From Absidia repens (lineage: Eukaryota > Mucoromycota > Mucoromycetes > Mucorales > Cunninghamellaceae): 64,000 nucleotides of DNA. A program made the position numbers and the translations under genes. The DNA lies in NCBI GenBank assembly GCA_002105175.1, contig MCGE01000006.1, forward strand, positions 1,054,001 through 1,118,000. Reading direction: 5' to 3'. The number at the start of each line of letters is the position of its first letter. Within the stretch, counting starts at the first letter, position 1. Of this stretch, positions 11,071-21,439 are shown in pieces. The notes under the pieces are model-generated. The model did not search any database and was not told where the DNA came from. It saw only the letters and a list, made by a program, of their open reading frames with translations.

Positions 11071-12237
11071 ATGGGTGCCCTCCACTCCAGGCGAGCGGAT
11101 ATCTCTGAAGATCCTCTTGATTTTGGGCCGTTGGCTCCTCAGGAACGTACCACCACGACTTCCAGAGACTATGATGCGAAGGTGGTGAAACGATTCATTA
11201 GGGAAGGACGTTTGGCACCTTTTTATCAAGGTAAAGCAAAACTCATTGATAATAAAACTGTACTAGTCGAACACTTACTTTAATTAGCATACAAATAGGA
11301 CATTACGAAAAGCCTGACAACCATACCAATAGCCAACTCGATCTCCTTACTTCAGCCTCTCATGGTTTTATCAACTCAACCACTTCTTCCAGGGACAATG
11401 ACAGTAACAACACCAATAACAACGTCAGGAACAGCAGCATGCTGGCCATGGCTGCACACCGCATGAGCCTATTCCTCGCCTGCCATATACCAGAAAACGT
11501 CCAAAACTATGTCCTTTACAAAGAAACTGTGGAGTGTCCTATCTGCTTCCTGGTAAGAAAAATCAACACTAGCAACAGGGAATCATTGTCATGACTTGTG
11601 CATGGTTGTTGATGACCAATTCATCCATTTTTATTCTATTCTAGTTTTATCCTCCCTTTATCAACCACACTCGATGTTGCGACAAGCTGATTTGTACTGA
11701 ATGCTTCGTACAGTTGAAACGCTCTGTGGAATCACCATCATTGGCTATCCATTGTCCTTTTTGTATGCAACCCCATCTTGGTGTCATCCGCGTCCCTCCT
11801 TCTTGGAGTCTCCATTATGTAAGCTTCTGTAAAAGGCAATCTGACTTTTTACGAGACCTACAATTGGGCAAAAGGAAAAGGCTTGATATATTTGATCCAG
11901 ACGTTGTCCTTGTTGGCAAGTACCAAAAAAAAAAGTTGGTGGTGATGGTGGATGATACAGAATATTCATTATTGGGAGGGGGAGGGGGTTTCATTTGTTT
12001 TTATTTTATTTAGATCATGTTAGACCAGAATGGCAAGAACATCTTGGGTCATCCATGGGGAATACGTCCAGTACTGGCTCAACTCGTCGGGCTGTTGTCC
12101 GTCCTCTTCAAATACCAGCAGCATCAACCAATGTCACACCTCCTGATGCTATCTCGTATATCTCTTCTTCCTCTGTGACCTCTTCCGCCGATGGTAACAA
12201 TACGCGATCAAATCCAGCCTCCTCTTTACAAGGATGA
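11071..12237 (+). CDS. SIP5: SIP5-like RING-type zinc-finger protein
   Basis: Four exons: 11071-11230, 11299-11552, 11645-11915 and 12014-12237. The product begins MGALHSRR, a good N-myristoylation context (Gly2, Ser6), as in yeast Sip5, which interacts with the Snf1 kinase/Reg1 phosphatase system. It contains a conserved RING-like block ECPICFLFYPP, CCDKLICTECFVQLKR and CPFC, followed by RKRLDIFDPDVVL and VRPEW, the usual Sip5 order. The C-terminus is Ser/Thr-rich. The third intron must use a GC-AG pair (GCAAGT donor at 11916, acceptor AG at 12012-12013) to keep VDHVRPEW in frame. It is convergent with the Mis12 gene. The family call is confident; the cellular role is inferred from yeast. 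Confidence 0.9.
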
Positions 12238-12759
12238 CAAGAAATAGAAATTACAAACCAACTTAGCTTGTAGTATATATTCCCCCATCCTTTGTTTTAT
12301 TTACAATGTCTCCGCAACCCCCACCCCCGCTTGACGTCCTACCCAATACTTGATAGTTTCTTAACACCCAATTCTTCAGTTAGTGATACTGTATTACATC
12401 CTTTTCACTTTTTATATTTTTACCCCCTTTTTTTTGACAAGCGAATAAATAAATATGATTATTTGGACCATATTTTGATGAATGATGAATGATGAAATAA
12501 TGAATGTTGATTATGATAATATTCCATTAGCTACCCCTCATACATTTCTTTTATATAACAGGTGGCTACTGAAACGAAATCAGGTTTTTATTGATAAATA
12601 GCAGACATATTTGTTCCATTAAAAAAAGTAATATTATTTTATTGATATATAGTATAGATATTTGTTGAAATGAATGAATGAATGATGATATAGTACTAAG
12701 CAAAAATAAGATAAACTACATTGAACTAAAAATAAAGGAGGGGGAGTATATTGCTATAA
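12238..12759. other. Convergent intergenic region (two 3' UTRs)
   Basis: AT-rich spacer between the converging SIP5-like and Mis12 genes. Poly-adenylation-like AATAAA/AATAAATAAATA motifs occur on both strands (for example near 12443). Repeated AATGAATG/ATGATGAA motifs occur at about 12478-12500 and 12668-12690. No gene is seen. Confidence 0.5.
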
Positions 12760-13792
12760 CTAATCCTTGACCAAATACTGCTGTATAACATCACTAACAT
12801 ACTTCTTTGGAGATTCCAAATTTTCTAAAGTATTCGGTGCACCTTGTCTAAAAACTTCATCTAGTCTTCTTTGCATACGATTTTTAAGTTCCTCAGAGTC
12901 CAATGTCAGTTGTCGTAAAGCGTCGTCCAATTCAGGTACTAGAGAATAGAAAGTAGGAAGGGGTGACGGTGGGTATTTTAATGTATGATGCGCCATAATA
13001 TATAATGCCGTTGTACATTTACCTCTATATTCTTTCACCAATGAGTTCATAAATCCTAATTGTCTATGATATTCTTGTTGTATATGTATTGATTTGTCCA
13101 GTCGTTTTTCCTCCTTTGTAATCCATTGTTTGAAAGCCATTTGCTAACGAAAAAACAACAACAACAACAAATAGATTCATCAGTATGCTCAAAGTTTATT
13201 CCATTCCATCATTTCTCATTGACGGTCTCTACTTACAGGTATCACTTCATTTCGCGCTTTTTCCAGTTCTTCGTCCAACTCATCCATATCTTCCTCAGTC
13301 AATTTCATGTTTAAACCCTATAATAATAAGTTCAGTTAAGTTAGTATCATCCATGCTGAGACATGTATTCTGGACTTTTTTCTTACCTTGTAATGGTCCA
13401 ATACAATAAGGGGATCGTTGGGAATATAAAGAATATTATCCAGAAAATATTGTTGGAATATATTGAAGAAGCGGTCAATGGAGACCTCAACAAATGTTTC
13501 AAAGCGAGGCAATACCTAATCATATATATAAAATGCAGTGAGCCATCCAACCTATTTTATTCCTACTCAAAGTATTTACCTTTTGTAGTAAATGCTCTTT
13601 TCTTGAAGCATTCATAGTTGTATTGGCGATCAGGAATTGTCTAAACCCATCCAAGACTCGATAGAAAACAATGTTGTGAATATTATAGAGTTTATCCAGA
13701 AGATCAATAGGAAGCATTCCAAATAATTCCGATACAAATTCAGAGTCTTCGTAAGCACGAGGGGGTACTTTGTCATCAACATCCGTTAGCAT
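12760..13792 (-). CDS. MIS12: Mis12/Mtw1 kinetochore protein
   Basis: Subunit of the MIND/Mis12 complex, which links centromeric chromatin to the microtubule-binding outer kinetochore. Four exons (13580-13792, 13387-13515, 13237-13317, 12760-13143), all joined in phase 0, encode about 268 residues, a normal size. The family signature is clear: SEFVSELFGMLPIDLLDKLY and GFRQFL near the N-terminus, then the FETFVEVSIDRFFNIF block with YFLDNILYIPND and HYKGLN (the VDKNFDKFE...LRNIL region of other Mis12 proteins), then acidic EEDMDELDEELEKARNEV. The C-terminal half is predicted helical/coiled. The start at 13792 is the first in-frame ATG after an in-frame TGA. It is divergent from the BTB gene and convergent with SIP5. 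Confidence 0.9.
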
Positions 13793-14841
13793 ATCGCATC
13801 AAATGGGTCGCAGAAGAGCGTCGCGTCTGTTAACAGAAAGAAAATAAGAGGAAGACGATAAAAAAAAAAACACGGAGTTTATTTTAATTTTTTCGTGCTC
13901 AATTTTTTTGGGCGTGTGTGTGTGTCTGTGTGCCGCGGAGTTGAAAAAGGCAAAAGTTCAGGCACCAAAATCTTTTGGATTAAATACCTTCATTTTCAAG
14001 GCCTTACCTCAGCTGCCATTGTAATAGATTGATTTTGTTTGTTTATCCATTTATCTATTCTTTTTTTTTTTTTTTTTTTTTTTTTTGACCTGAATGATGG
14101 TTAATATATACTGTAGTCCTACACCAGTTATTGTACAAAAAAAAAAAAAAAAAAACGAACTGGAAAATAATAGCTGTATTAAATCGACGTCCCTCGTAGA
14201 GCAACGATTCATAAATGACGCTTTATTAGTACGTATTTCATGAAGCATATAACCTTTGAAAAATGGCTGTATACCTCGGTTTGGCCAGGTCCAAAAGGGC
14301 AAAATCGAGAATCCTAGTTTATCCACTGCAAAACGGACAGGAGAGGCGTTGAAAGTCAATCTCACCATGATGTACTCATGGAAGGGGGAGTATGGAGCCA
14401 GTATAATGGTTGGTTTAGGCAATGTATAAGATTAAATGTAGTGGCAGTTGCAGGGAGGAAGAGGCAGAGGTCGTGTAAAAAAGGACAGTGAAATGTCGAG
14501 ACTTCGATGAAACAGTTAGCAGAGGAAGTGCTGTAAAAATTTGAAACGGTATCAAGAAAAAGTAATTTAATTTTATACAAAGGATGGATCTGCTAATGTG
14601 TCCCAAATTTTTACTATGCAAACCATCCATACTCGGTTTCTAATTTATTCCAAGTCAATGATGATTTACGGAGGTTGAAATTAATTTCTTTGATGTTAAT
14701 CAAGCAAACGTTTCTTTTCCTCCTTGTCCTTTTTTTTTTTTTTTTTTTATGTTGATGTAAAAATTATCGCACCAGTCTTCCATTACGACCTTCAACAGCA
14801 CTTCCATCTTTTATTTTATTTTTTCACTTATTATTACAGCT
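13793..14841. other. Divergent intergenic region between Mis12 and BTB genes
   Basis: The region holds the presumed promoters of both flanking genes, a T run at 14061-14086, an A run near 14137-14155 and a T run near 14731-14748. Minus-strand open frames at 14051-14422 and 14362-14630 include a 70-residue segment (MVRLTFNASPVRFAVDKLGF...) that I do not recognise. With no domain and a poly-K end it is not called as a gene, but could be part of an old repeat. Confidence 0.4.
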
Positions 14842-16284
14842 ATGACCACCAATTATAAGCAGCATGCGCCATCTCCCACTTACCAGTCTTCTTTTTCTTT
14901 GACAGCCACGGAACCTGGTACGCCCTACTATGTACATGATAGATCTCCTCTACCGGGACAGCAACAGCTGCAACAACAACAAAGCTCTATACAATCTCTA
15001 CCATTGTCCTTACCTGCACCCATGATGAATCACCATCTTCAACAAGAACCTACGTTTTTTACATCACTTGCACCATTGGCGCGACCACCAACAGTATCTT
15101 CCGGATATGTTTACAATGATTCTACTATTCAAGACTACTGCAACTACTTTTATCAATTTGGCTTTCTCCAAGGTATATACTCAAAGGCGGGATAGAGGAT
15201 CAGGGCCAGGGACTGGGGGCTGGGGGCTGAGAGGGGATGGGCGTGACAATTACAGGCATTCTTCATCAGCTGCAGTAGCCTGATTATTTTATTTTATGTA
15301 GGCAAATTTTCTGATATTACAGTCACCATTCCCAGCATTGCACAAACATTTGCTCTCCATTCGTTAGTTATCTGTCGATCACCTTATTTTTACCAACGAC
15401 TCATCCATTTACAACACCACCATTATCACCAACCGAACAATACGAAGCCTGTGCTGGAATTGGAATATAAGCAAGTCATGCCTGAATCTTTCCGCTCTGC
15501 ATTGGCCCATCTCTATAGTCCATTCTCGTATCAATACTTGGTATGCATGGTCAACGAAAGGCCTCAACTTTGTTTTGAATTGATCGGTATTGCAGATTAT
15601 TTGGAATTGACGACCCTCAGGGATAGGCTGATTCATATTCTATTATCTCAAGACTTCAATCAAACATCTGCCGTGGAATGGGCTTTGATTTTACATTCTT
15701 CCGCTTCTACCCCTTCTCATACTCAACCATGGACCCATGCTTTAAGCAATCGACTACTACTTTATCTGGCTCAGGACCTCCCTGCTCAACTCATGGCCTT
15801 CCCTACTGCTTCAGTCAAGATGAATATGGACTTTGCTATTGGAAAACATCATACCCGTGGATTTATGACTTCCAAAACTGTCACTTCGCACGGTACGACC
15901 AATTTGGCTGAACTGTACTCTTCTCTACCGTCAACTTTCCTTAAACGATGCTTAGAATCTCCGAATTTACCTGTGCAAGATACCCTCCAACGCTATGTCT
16001 TTGCCCGAAAGGTCTTACAACTACGGTCATCATCATCATCATCATCAGCAAAAGCTATTGAACTGGACGATGTACAAATTACAGCCGGTTTACAATTCTG
16101 TAGCAATGAACAACAGCAAAAATCCATTACTCCAACCCATTCTCCATCGAAAAACAGCCCCGTCATGACACTCTCTTTGATCAACACACCACTAAACAAA
16201 TTAGGTAAATGGAATCCTTCTTTGTATGAATACGAATGGGATGAAAGTGACGACGATGAAGATCTGTATGATGATTACTCTTAG
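14842..16284 (+). CDS. BTB/POZ-domain protein
   Basis: Two exons (14842-15172 and 15302-16284) encode about 437 residues. The first ~95 residues are a low-complexity Gln/Ser/Pro leader. The BTB/POZ fold spans the splice: YNDSTIQDYCNYFYQFGFLQ, then GKFSDITVTIPS, FALHSLVICRSPYFYQRL (the classical BTB core), then a loop and FRSALAHLYSPFSYQYL with LELTTLRDRLIH. A later Ser-rich linker and an acidic C-terminus (EWDESDDDEDLYDDYS) follow. BTB domains mediate dimerisation and often act as adaptors for cullin-3 ubiquitin ligases. No Kelch, MATH or zinc-finger partner domain is visible, so the precise role is unknown. Confidence 0.85.
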
Positions 16285-17132
16285 CAATAGTTTCTTTTTA
16301 GTTATCTCCATCCCTCATTATCTTTATAATAGGCTCATTATACACAACCTTTTATTCTTTCTATATATATAATACTCATACATTTATATACTCTTTCTTA
16401 GTCTTAGCATAACCCCCTATTCTTTGCTCATACATATATATATCCACACTACACTTGTTATTTTACTATTATATCACATTGTTTTGATTAGCATCCTTTC
16501 CCTTCCTAGTTGGCAAACATCACAAGCATATTATTTCTGAAAAAGTTCACAAAACATATCAATAAAGTACACCTCTTTTATTATCATGCCTATTATATTA
16601 TATTTGTTCCACACTGTTAGTTTTATGGCTAATTGCCGTTGATTTACCCTATGCCTTCTATCCTATAGTTTTGACTCATCCCGATCACACTCATATACCA
16701 GAATAAAAGACCAAGTTCGAAAAACTACCTTTTTAATCATTTATATCTTATGCCGTTCCCTATGACCATCCGTCTTTTCCTTTTTTTATGAGCATCTCCC
16801 AATTTATTTAATCCATTCTAATTTGCATCCATCACTCCATATGCACACCACATGCTACCCATATACAGCATCATTCACACAATACCCTCTACTACATCCC
16901 CGCATAAAAATAGACATCCTATACACACACAATAAAATCCAATTTCAAAATCAATAAAATAAAGCATGCTCTATCATTATTTTTTTTTATTTATATAGTA
17001 TTGATTCAGCAATTGTTTCGTAAAAACAACGCACAGATAAAAATGATAATGATAAATTCGCCATTCTACAAAGGCAAAAAAAAAAAAAAAAAAAAAAAAA
17101 AGATAGGCGACTAGGGGAAGAGTGGATGTAAT
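16285..17132. other. Convergent intergenic region, A run at 17076-17101
   Basis: 3' flanks of the BTB gene (plus) and the F-box/DUSP gene (minus). AT- and C-rich, with AATAAA motifs (near 16561 and 16705), an (AT)n patch near 16361 and an uninterrupted A run at 17076-17101. No coding potential is recognised. Confidence 0.5.
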
Positions 17133-18653
17133 TCAGGGGTAAAGTTCTACACTGTGTTTGAAGTCATTCACACAAATTCGCAATCTTGTATATTCAGGTC
17201 CTTGTATATCATCTATTATGTAAATGAAAAAAAATAAAAAAAAAAGTTGGTCATTTTTTCATTTGTTCTTCCCATTTGGGAACCCTCTTTTTTATATATT
17301 TTACCTTCAGAATAGGCTTGTCCAAGAACGCCATAGGTCTTTTCCAAATACGTCCATAAATTTTCACTAATGATGTCGGCATGAGTTTCAGGTGCTGGGC
17401 GATATTTGTCCATAGGTATACGAATATTGGGATCGAGGGTGCCATTGCCTCTTGCCAGTTTGTTGTTTGTGATTGGTCCAGGTGATGGTGAGCCTTCCCC
17501 TGCAACAAGATACAAAATACATGTTATTAAATCCTATCCCTTCTTTTTTTTTTTTTAACTGCCCCATCATTACTACTTACGAGTTCGGAATAACATCCAA
17601 GCACGTCCCCATGATTTTTCAACCAAATAATATTTTCGTGTCATATCTTCCTGTCGTAATTCTTGCACATATAATAGTTGTTCTGCTTTCCTCCGTTGAT
17701 CGACATTTTCTTGATTTGCGTTAGGACTAATGGCCATTGTTGCTGATGCTGATTGGGGTGATGCTGAAGTCGTGATTGTATGATTCACCACCGATGATGC
17801 CGATGGTTCCACATCGTTGCTGGCAGCGACAGCAGAGATGGGAGCGGTCGCAGTCGCAGTTGTTGACATGGAGGTGATTTGTGACGACGACGATGGTGAT
17901 GGTGATGGTGATGGATTTGATGGTACTGTTGTTTGTTTCAGCTGATCCAGTGCTAGTTTTGCTTTGTATCTTTCGTTTTCATTCGTTCCGTTTCCACCAA
18001 CCTACTCGTCCCCCCAAAGATGCCAGTGTCAGTCAGTCAGTCAGTCAGTCAGTAAACACAAAAAGAAAAGAAGTTCGTTTTACCTCGCGTGAGCATTTAA
18101 AGCAATACAGTGTTTGGGATTCCATATTAAATTGAACCGATGAAGGTCCTTCTGTTTTATAAGCACAAGAGCGACATACTAGAAGGAGAGCAAAGAGAGG
18201 TGAGTACTTCTTTATTCGAACCCGTTAGTATAAATGATGGTGAGTTAGTTTACCTTGTTTGTCAGAGGTTCTGTTGAGGCTTAAGAAAGTAACTGGATGT
18301 ATATGGCAAGTATCGCATAGGGGACGTTCTTGTTGTTTTGTTGTTGTTGCGGCGGATAGTTTCTGTTTGCTTTGTGGTATTTCATCAGGAACAGCACCCA
18401 AGTGAGAGCAAAGACTGATTTGATGACGTTGTAGTTGTTGATAAAGGTGAAGCCACGTCAAGGAAGGATCTTTGTAGGTGATTTGATAGTCGGTTTTGAT
18501 CAGACGTCGTAGGACCCGTTCATCAGCTATCAGACCAGAAAAGGCTCGGCAAGTCAAAGACAAGGCAAACACGGTATGGACATCAAGGTATTCCGTAATA
18601 TGAAGTAAAATATCAGGAGTGAGCTGTTTGATGGAAGATTGAATTGAAGTCAT
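17133..18653 (-). CDS. F-box protein with Cys-rich module and C-terminal DUSP domain
   Basis: About five exons encode roughly 360 residues. The order is an N-terminal F-box (LTPDILLHITEYLDVHTVFA, LSLTCRAFSGL), then a likely zinc module of three CxxC pairs (CDTC, CRSC, CFKC) split over two introns, then a Ser/Pro/Thr/Ala-rich linker, then a DUSP domain (TRKYYLVEKSWGRAWMLF, PGPITNNKL, ISENLWTYLEKTYG). It ends YTRLRICVNDFKHSVELYP. F-boxes recruit substrates to SCF ubiquitin ligases, while DUSP domains normally sit in deubiquitinases, and no peptidase domain is present here. The start at 18653 is chosen because the upstream in-frame extension is low-complexity Phe/Leu/Tyr from a pyrimidine-rich leader. 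An intron carries (GTCA)n. Domain calls are good; function is inferred. Confidence 0.8.
18027..18052. repeat. (GTCA)n microsatellite in an intron
   Basis: About six consecutive GTCA units inside an intron of the F-box/DUSP gene. On the transcript strand it reads as repeated TGAC, which resembles intron branch-point sequence, and lies about 30-50 nt upstream of the acceptor. Confidence 0.8.
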
Positions 18654-18803
18654 AGACGATAGATAGATATATAATATAAATATGTGTAAATAGCAAAGAT
18701 AGCTGGGGAGTTTTTTTTTTATTGAAGGGAGAGAGGAGAGAGAGAGAGAAAAAAAAAAATAAAGTAAATAAAAAAAATAACGAGCAGGGGGAATAAATGG
18801 GAA

Positions 18804-18811
18804 TTTGGCGC
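18804..18811. promoter_or_regulatory. E2F-like site TTTGGCGC upstream of the F-box/DUSP gene
   Basis: TTTGGCGC is an exact TTTSSCGC match about 150 bp upstream of the F-box/DUSP start codon and 43 bp past the stop of the next gene. It is the only such site in this short intergenic space. Functional meaning is inferred. Confidence 0.3.
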
Positions 18812-18853
18812 AATAGCGGAGTTTCGCAGATTTTTCACGGTTCATCTACCGTG

Positions 18854-21173
18854 TCAGTGCTTGACCAGTTCATTAAAGATTTGTTGGCAAAAGTCATTGT
18901 TTTCTTTTAATTCCTATAAACATTTAAACGAATACAATCAGTTTTATATGACAACATATCCACAACATCATCTCTCGCATAATATTCGTTTTTACCTTTT
19001 CAACTCGTGTTTGTTGATTTGCTGCAATTTGTTGTGCCTTTAGAGTCTTCACCAAGTTGTCATGTTCCACTGTTATACGCAAAGCCGTTGATTGGGCATT
19101 TCGAAGCTCCCGTGCTACCTTCTTTGACGACTTTCTGAGAGAGCGTAGTTCTACATCTTTAAAGCACCGTCCTTCCACCAATTTGACCACTTGTAAATTC
19201 AATTTTTCCGCCCAAAGCTGACTTCCAAGATCACGTTCACGCGCACTACGAGTAATAATAATAATAATAATTGCAGTTAGATTTTTTGTTGGTATTGGAC
19301 GACGACGACGACGACGAGGAGGAGGAGGATGCACTTACAGAAATTCCTGAGTCGCTTTCGAAATCGCACTTGAGGCCGCCTCGAATTCATTGAATTCTTT
19401 GCTGTGTTGAGTGTTCCACACATTCGATCGTTTTTCTTTGCAAAAGTGTACTATATTGTCCACATCCAGTAACGTGCTGTTGTCAGGTAGAGGACCACAG
19501 AAAACCAAACTTTCACGGATATCACTACTGAGCTTCATTTCCAACTGTTTTCGATAATCGGAAATCGTGTCCAGTTCCTCGCGTGTCAACTCCACGTCAC
19601 TAGGTTGCATTGGCGGTGATAAGGCAATGTCCCTTTCATCTTCTTGTAGGCTCAGAGTATCACCATGGTCCACTAGATCATCGCCATCAGCCCGAGAGAC
19701 AGAGACCTTGCCACCATCATCTTCTTTTTCATTCACGGGTTTGTTGGTGCTCTCATTTTGTCAGTGCTTGACAATTGTGGGTGCTGGTCTTCCATCGTTA
19801 TATCATCATAGGCCCATTCATTTCCTTTGATTTGATCTTGTGTTGCGGCAGTGTGCTGTTTTTCGGGGGCGATGTCATCGTCGTGGTTTTGATCCAGATC
19901 CAAATAATCATCGTAAAAATCAAATACGTCGTTATCGTCGTTGATGGAGTCTGTTGCTGGCGGAGGAAGCGGAGGCGAGGGTTCGTTTATAGTGCCGGAC
20001 ACTGATGGAGCTGTATTTGCTGATTTGTCTTCAGTAGCGATAGTAGGTGATATAGGTGCTGGAGGTGATAGCCTTGATCCTGGCGACTCTGGCAAAGAGA
20101 GGTGAGGTGATGCTGGTGTTGTTATAGATAACGACTGAGTTGGTTTCATTGAGGACGTCGAGCTTGATATTGATGGAGATTTTTGCTGTTCAGGTGTAGG
20201 TGCTGGCATGGGCGGTGATGGAACTTTTTGCTGTTCAGGTACAGGTGTCGGTTTGATTGGTGATAAAGATCTTTGGTGTTCCAGTGTAGATATCGACTTG
20301 GGTGGTGATGGTGACTTTTGTTGTTCGGCTTGTAACGGTGTTTCAGGAAGTGATGGAGATTTTCGTCGTTTTGCAGCAGGCCAATATGATTGCTTATCGT
20401 CCTTTCCATCCAGTTGCTTCGTGTCACCGAACTGTGCTATGTCTTTTGGTATTTCCTGATTATGCTGATCCTGCTGTGTTGATGGCAATGGAGATGATGG
20501 CCTTAGTAATGATTGTGGCTGTTCTAATGATGTTTGAAACGATAATGATGGCGACGATGGAGGTATACGATGTTTGGCTGAGTGTAATGGAGGCCAATCC
20601 GGTGGCGATATAGAAGGAGACTTCAAGTGCTTTTGTTGTCGACGAAATTGGTCGGTTGGAGGAGAAACCGTGCGTTGTTGTTGTGCACGTGTTGGCTTTG
20701 AGGTACGATCGGGTAGGGCGGCAGTTTTTCCGTTCGCTGGCTTTTGTACACTAGGTGATGGTCGAATTGTAAACACTGGGACCTTGTCTTGAACTGGTGA
20801 TCCAAAAGAAAAGTGTATACTATCGTCGGGTGAAGCGCTAGCGATATTAGGTGATTCTGTCGTCGTTGTTGGTAGTCTTTTAGGTGATGATTTGTCTAAT
20901 GTTAAAACATCATTAGTATTGTTCTACCAATGATTTTAAGACATATAGCATTGTGTTTACTTACTTGCAGTGAAAGGCTTGATAATAAAAGGCTGATCCG
21001 ATAAAGCGCCATCGCCCTGTAGCTCTTTGATATAATCACTGTACAATACCCACCCCGCAAAAAAAAACCAATTTAATAAATGCACCACAACAGCCGTCTA
21101 TCATATTTTTATTGGCCTTACCCAAAACCGCGCTTTCTAGACCTGAATCTTTCAAGTAGTGTTCAGATAGCAT
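18854..21173 (-). CDS. Proline-rich protein with C-terminal coiled coil, function unknown
   Basis: The product starts MLSEHYLKDSGLESAVL; using the acceptor after TATATCAAAG the next exon continues ELQGDGALSDQPFIIKPF. A large disordered exon follows, rich in Ser-Pro/Pro-Ser (many SPSPP, PEQQKSPS repeats) and ending in an acidic block (FDFYDDYLDLDQNHDDD). The C-terminal ~200 residues are Lys/Glu-rich heptad-like helix (ELDTISDYRKQLEMKL, LVKTLKAQQIAANQQ), finishing KELKENNDFCQQIFNELVKH. Between 19927 and 19751 the frame changes: either a ~177-nt intron (donor GTATTT) or a one-base slip in an A run must be assumed. The terminal ENN..C..I...L pattern faintly recalls TACC-type coiled coils of spindle-pole proteins, but I do not rely on it. 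It lies between same-strand F-box and SET genes. Confidence 0.65.
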
Positions 21174-21439
21174 AGTATTTGGTGTATACAAAATAAATAC
21201 AAATAAAGTAGAGACAAAGAAAAGGGAAAAAAAAATGCACACCTAAAAAATAAAAAATAGAAAACAGCACGGAGATTCAAAAAAACATTTTGAAGGTGGA
21301 CAAGATCTTTTTATTGCAAAGAAAAAAGTGTGGTAGGGGAGTCTGAATAAATGATGGAAGCGAGGGGGGAGGCGGAAAACTAAACTAAAGAGCCAAGTAT
21401 AAGAAGAGAATAGAAAGTGTGCCCAAGAAAATCCAACGT

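Noticed and set aside
18850..19772. Identical 14-mer GTCAGTGCTTGAC-type sequence at the end of the coiled-coil gene and again about 900 bp inside it
   Set aside because: Pairs of identical 14-mers are expected by chance several times in 64 kb; the flanks do not match.
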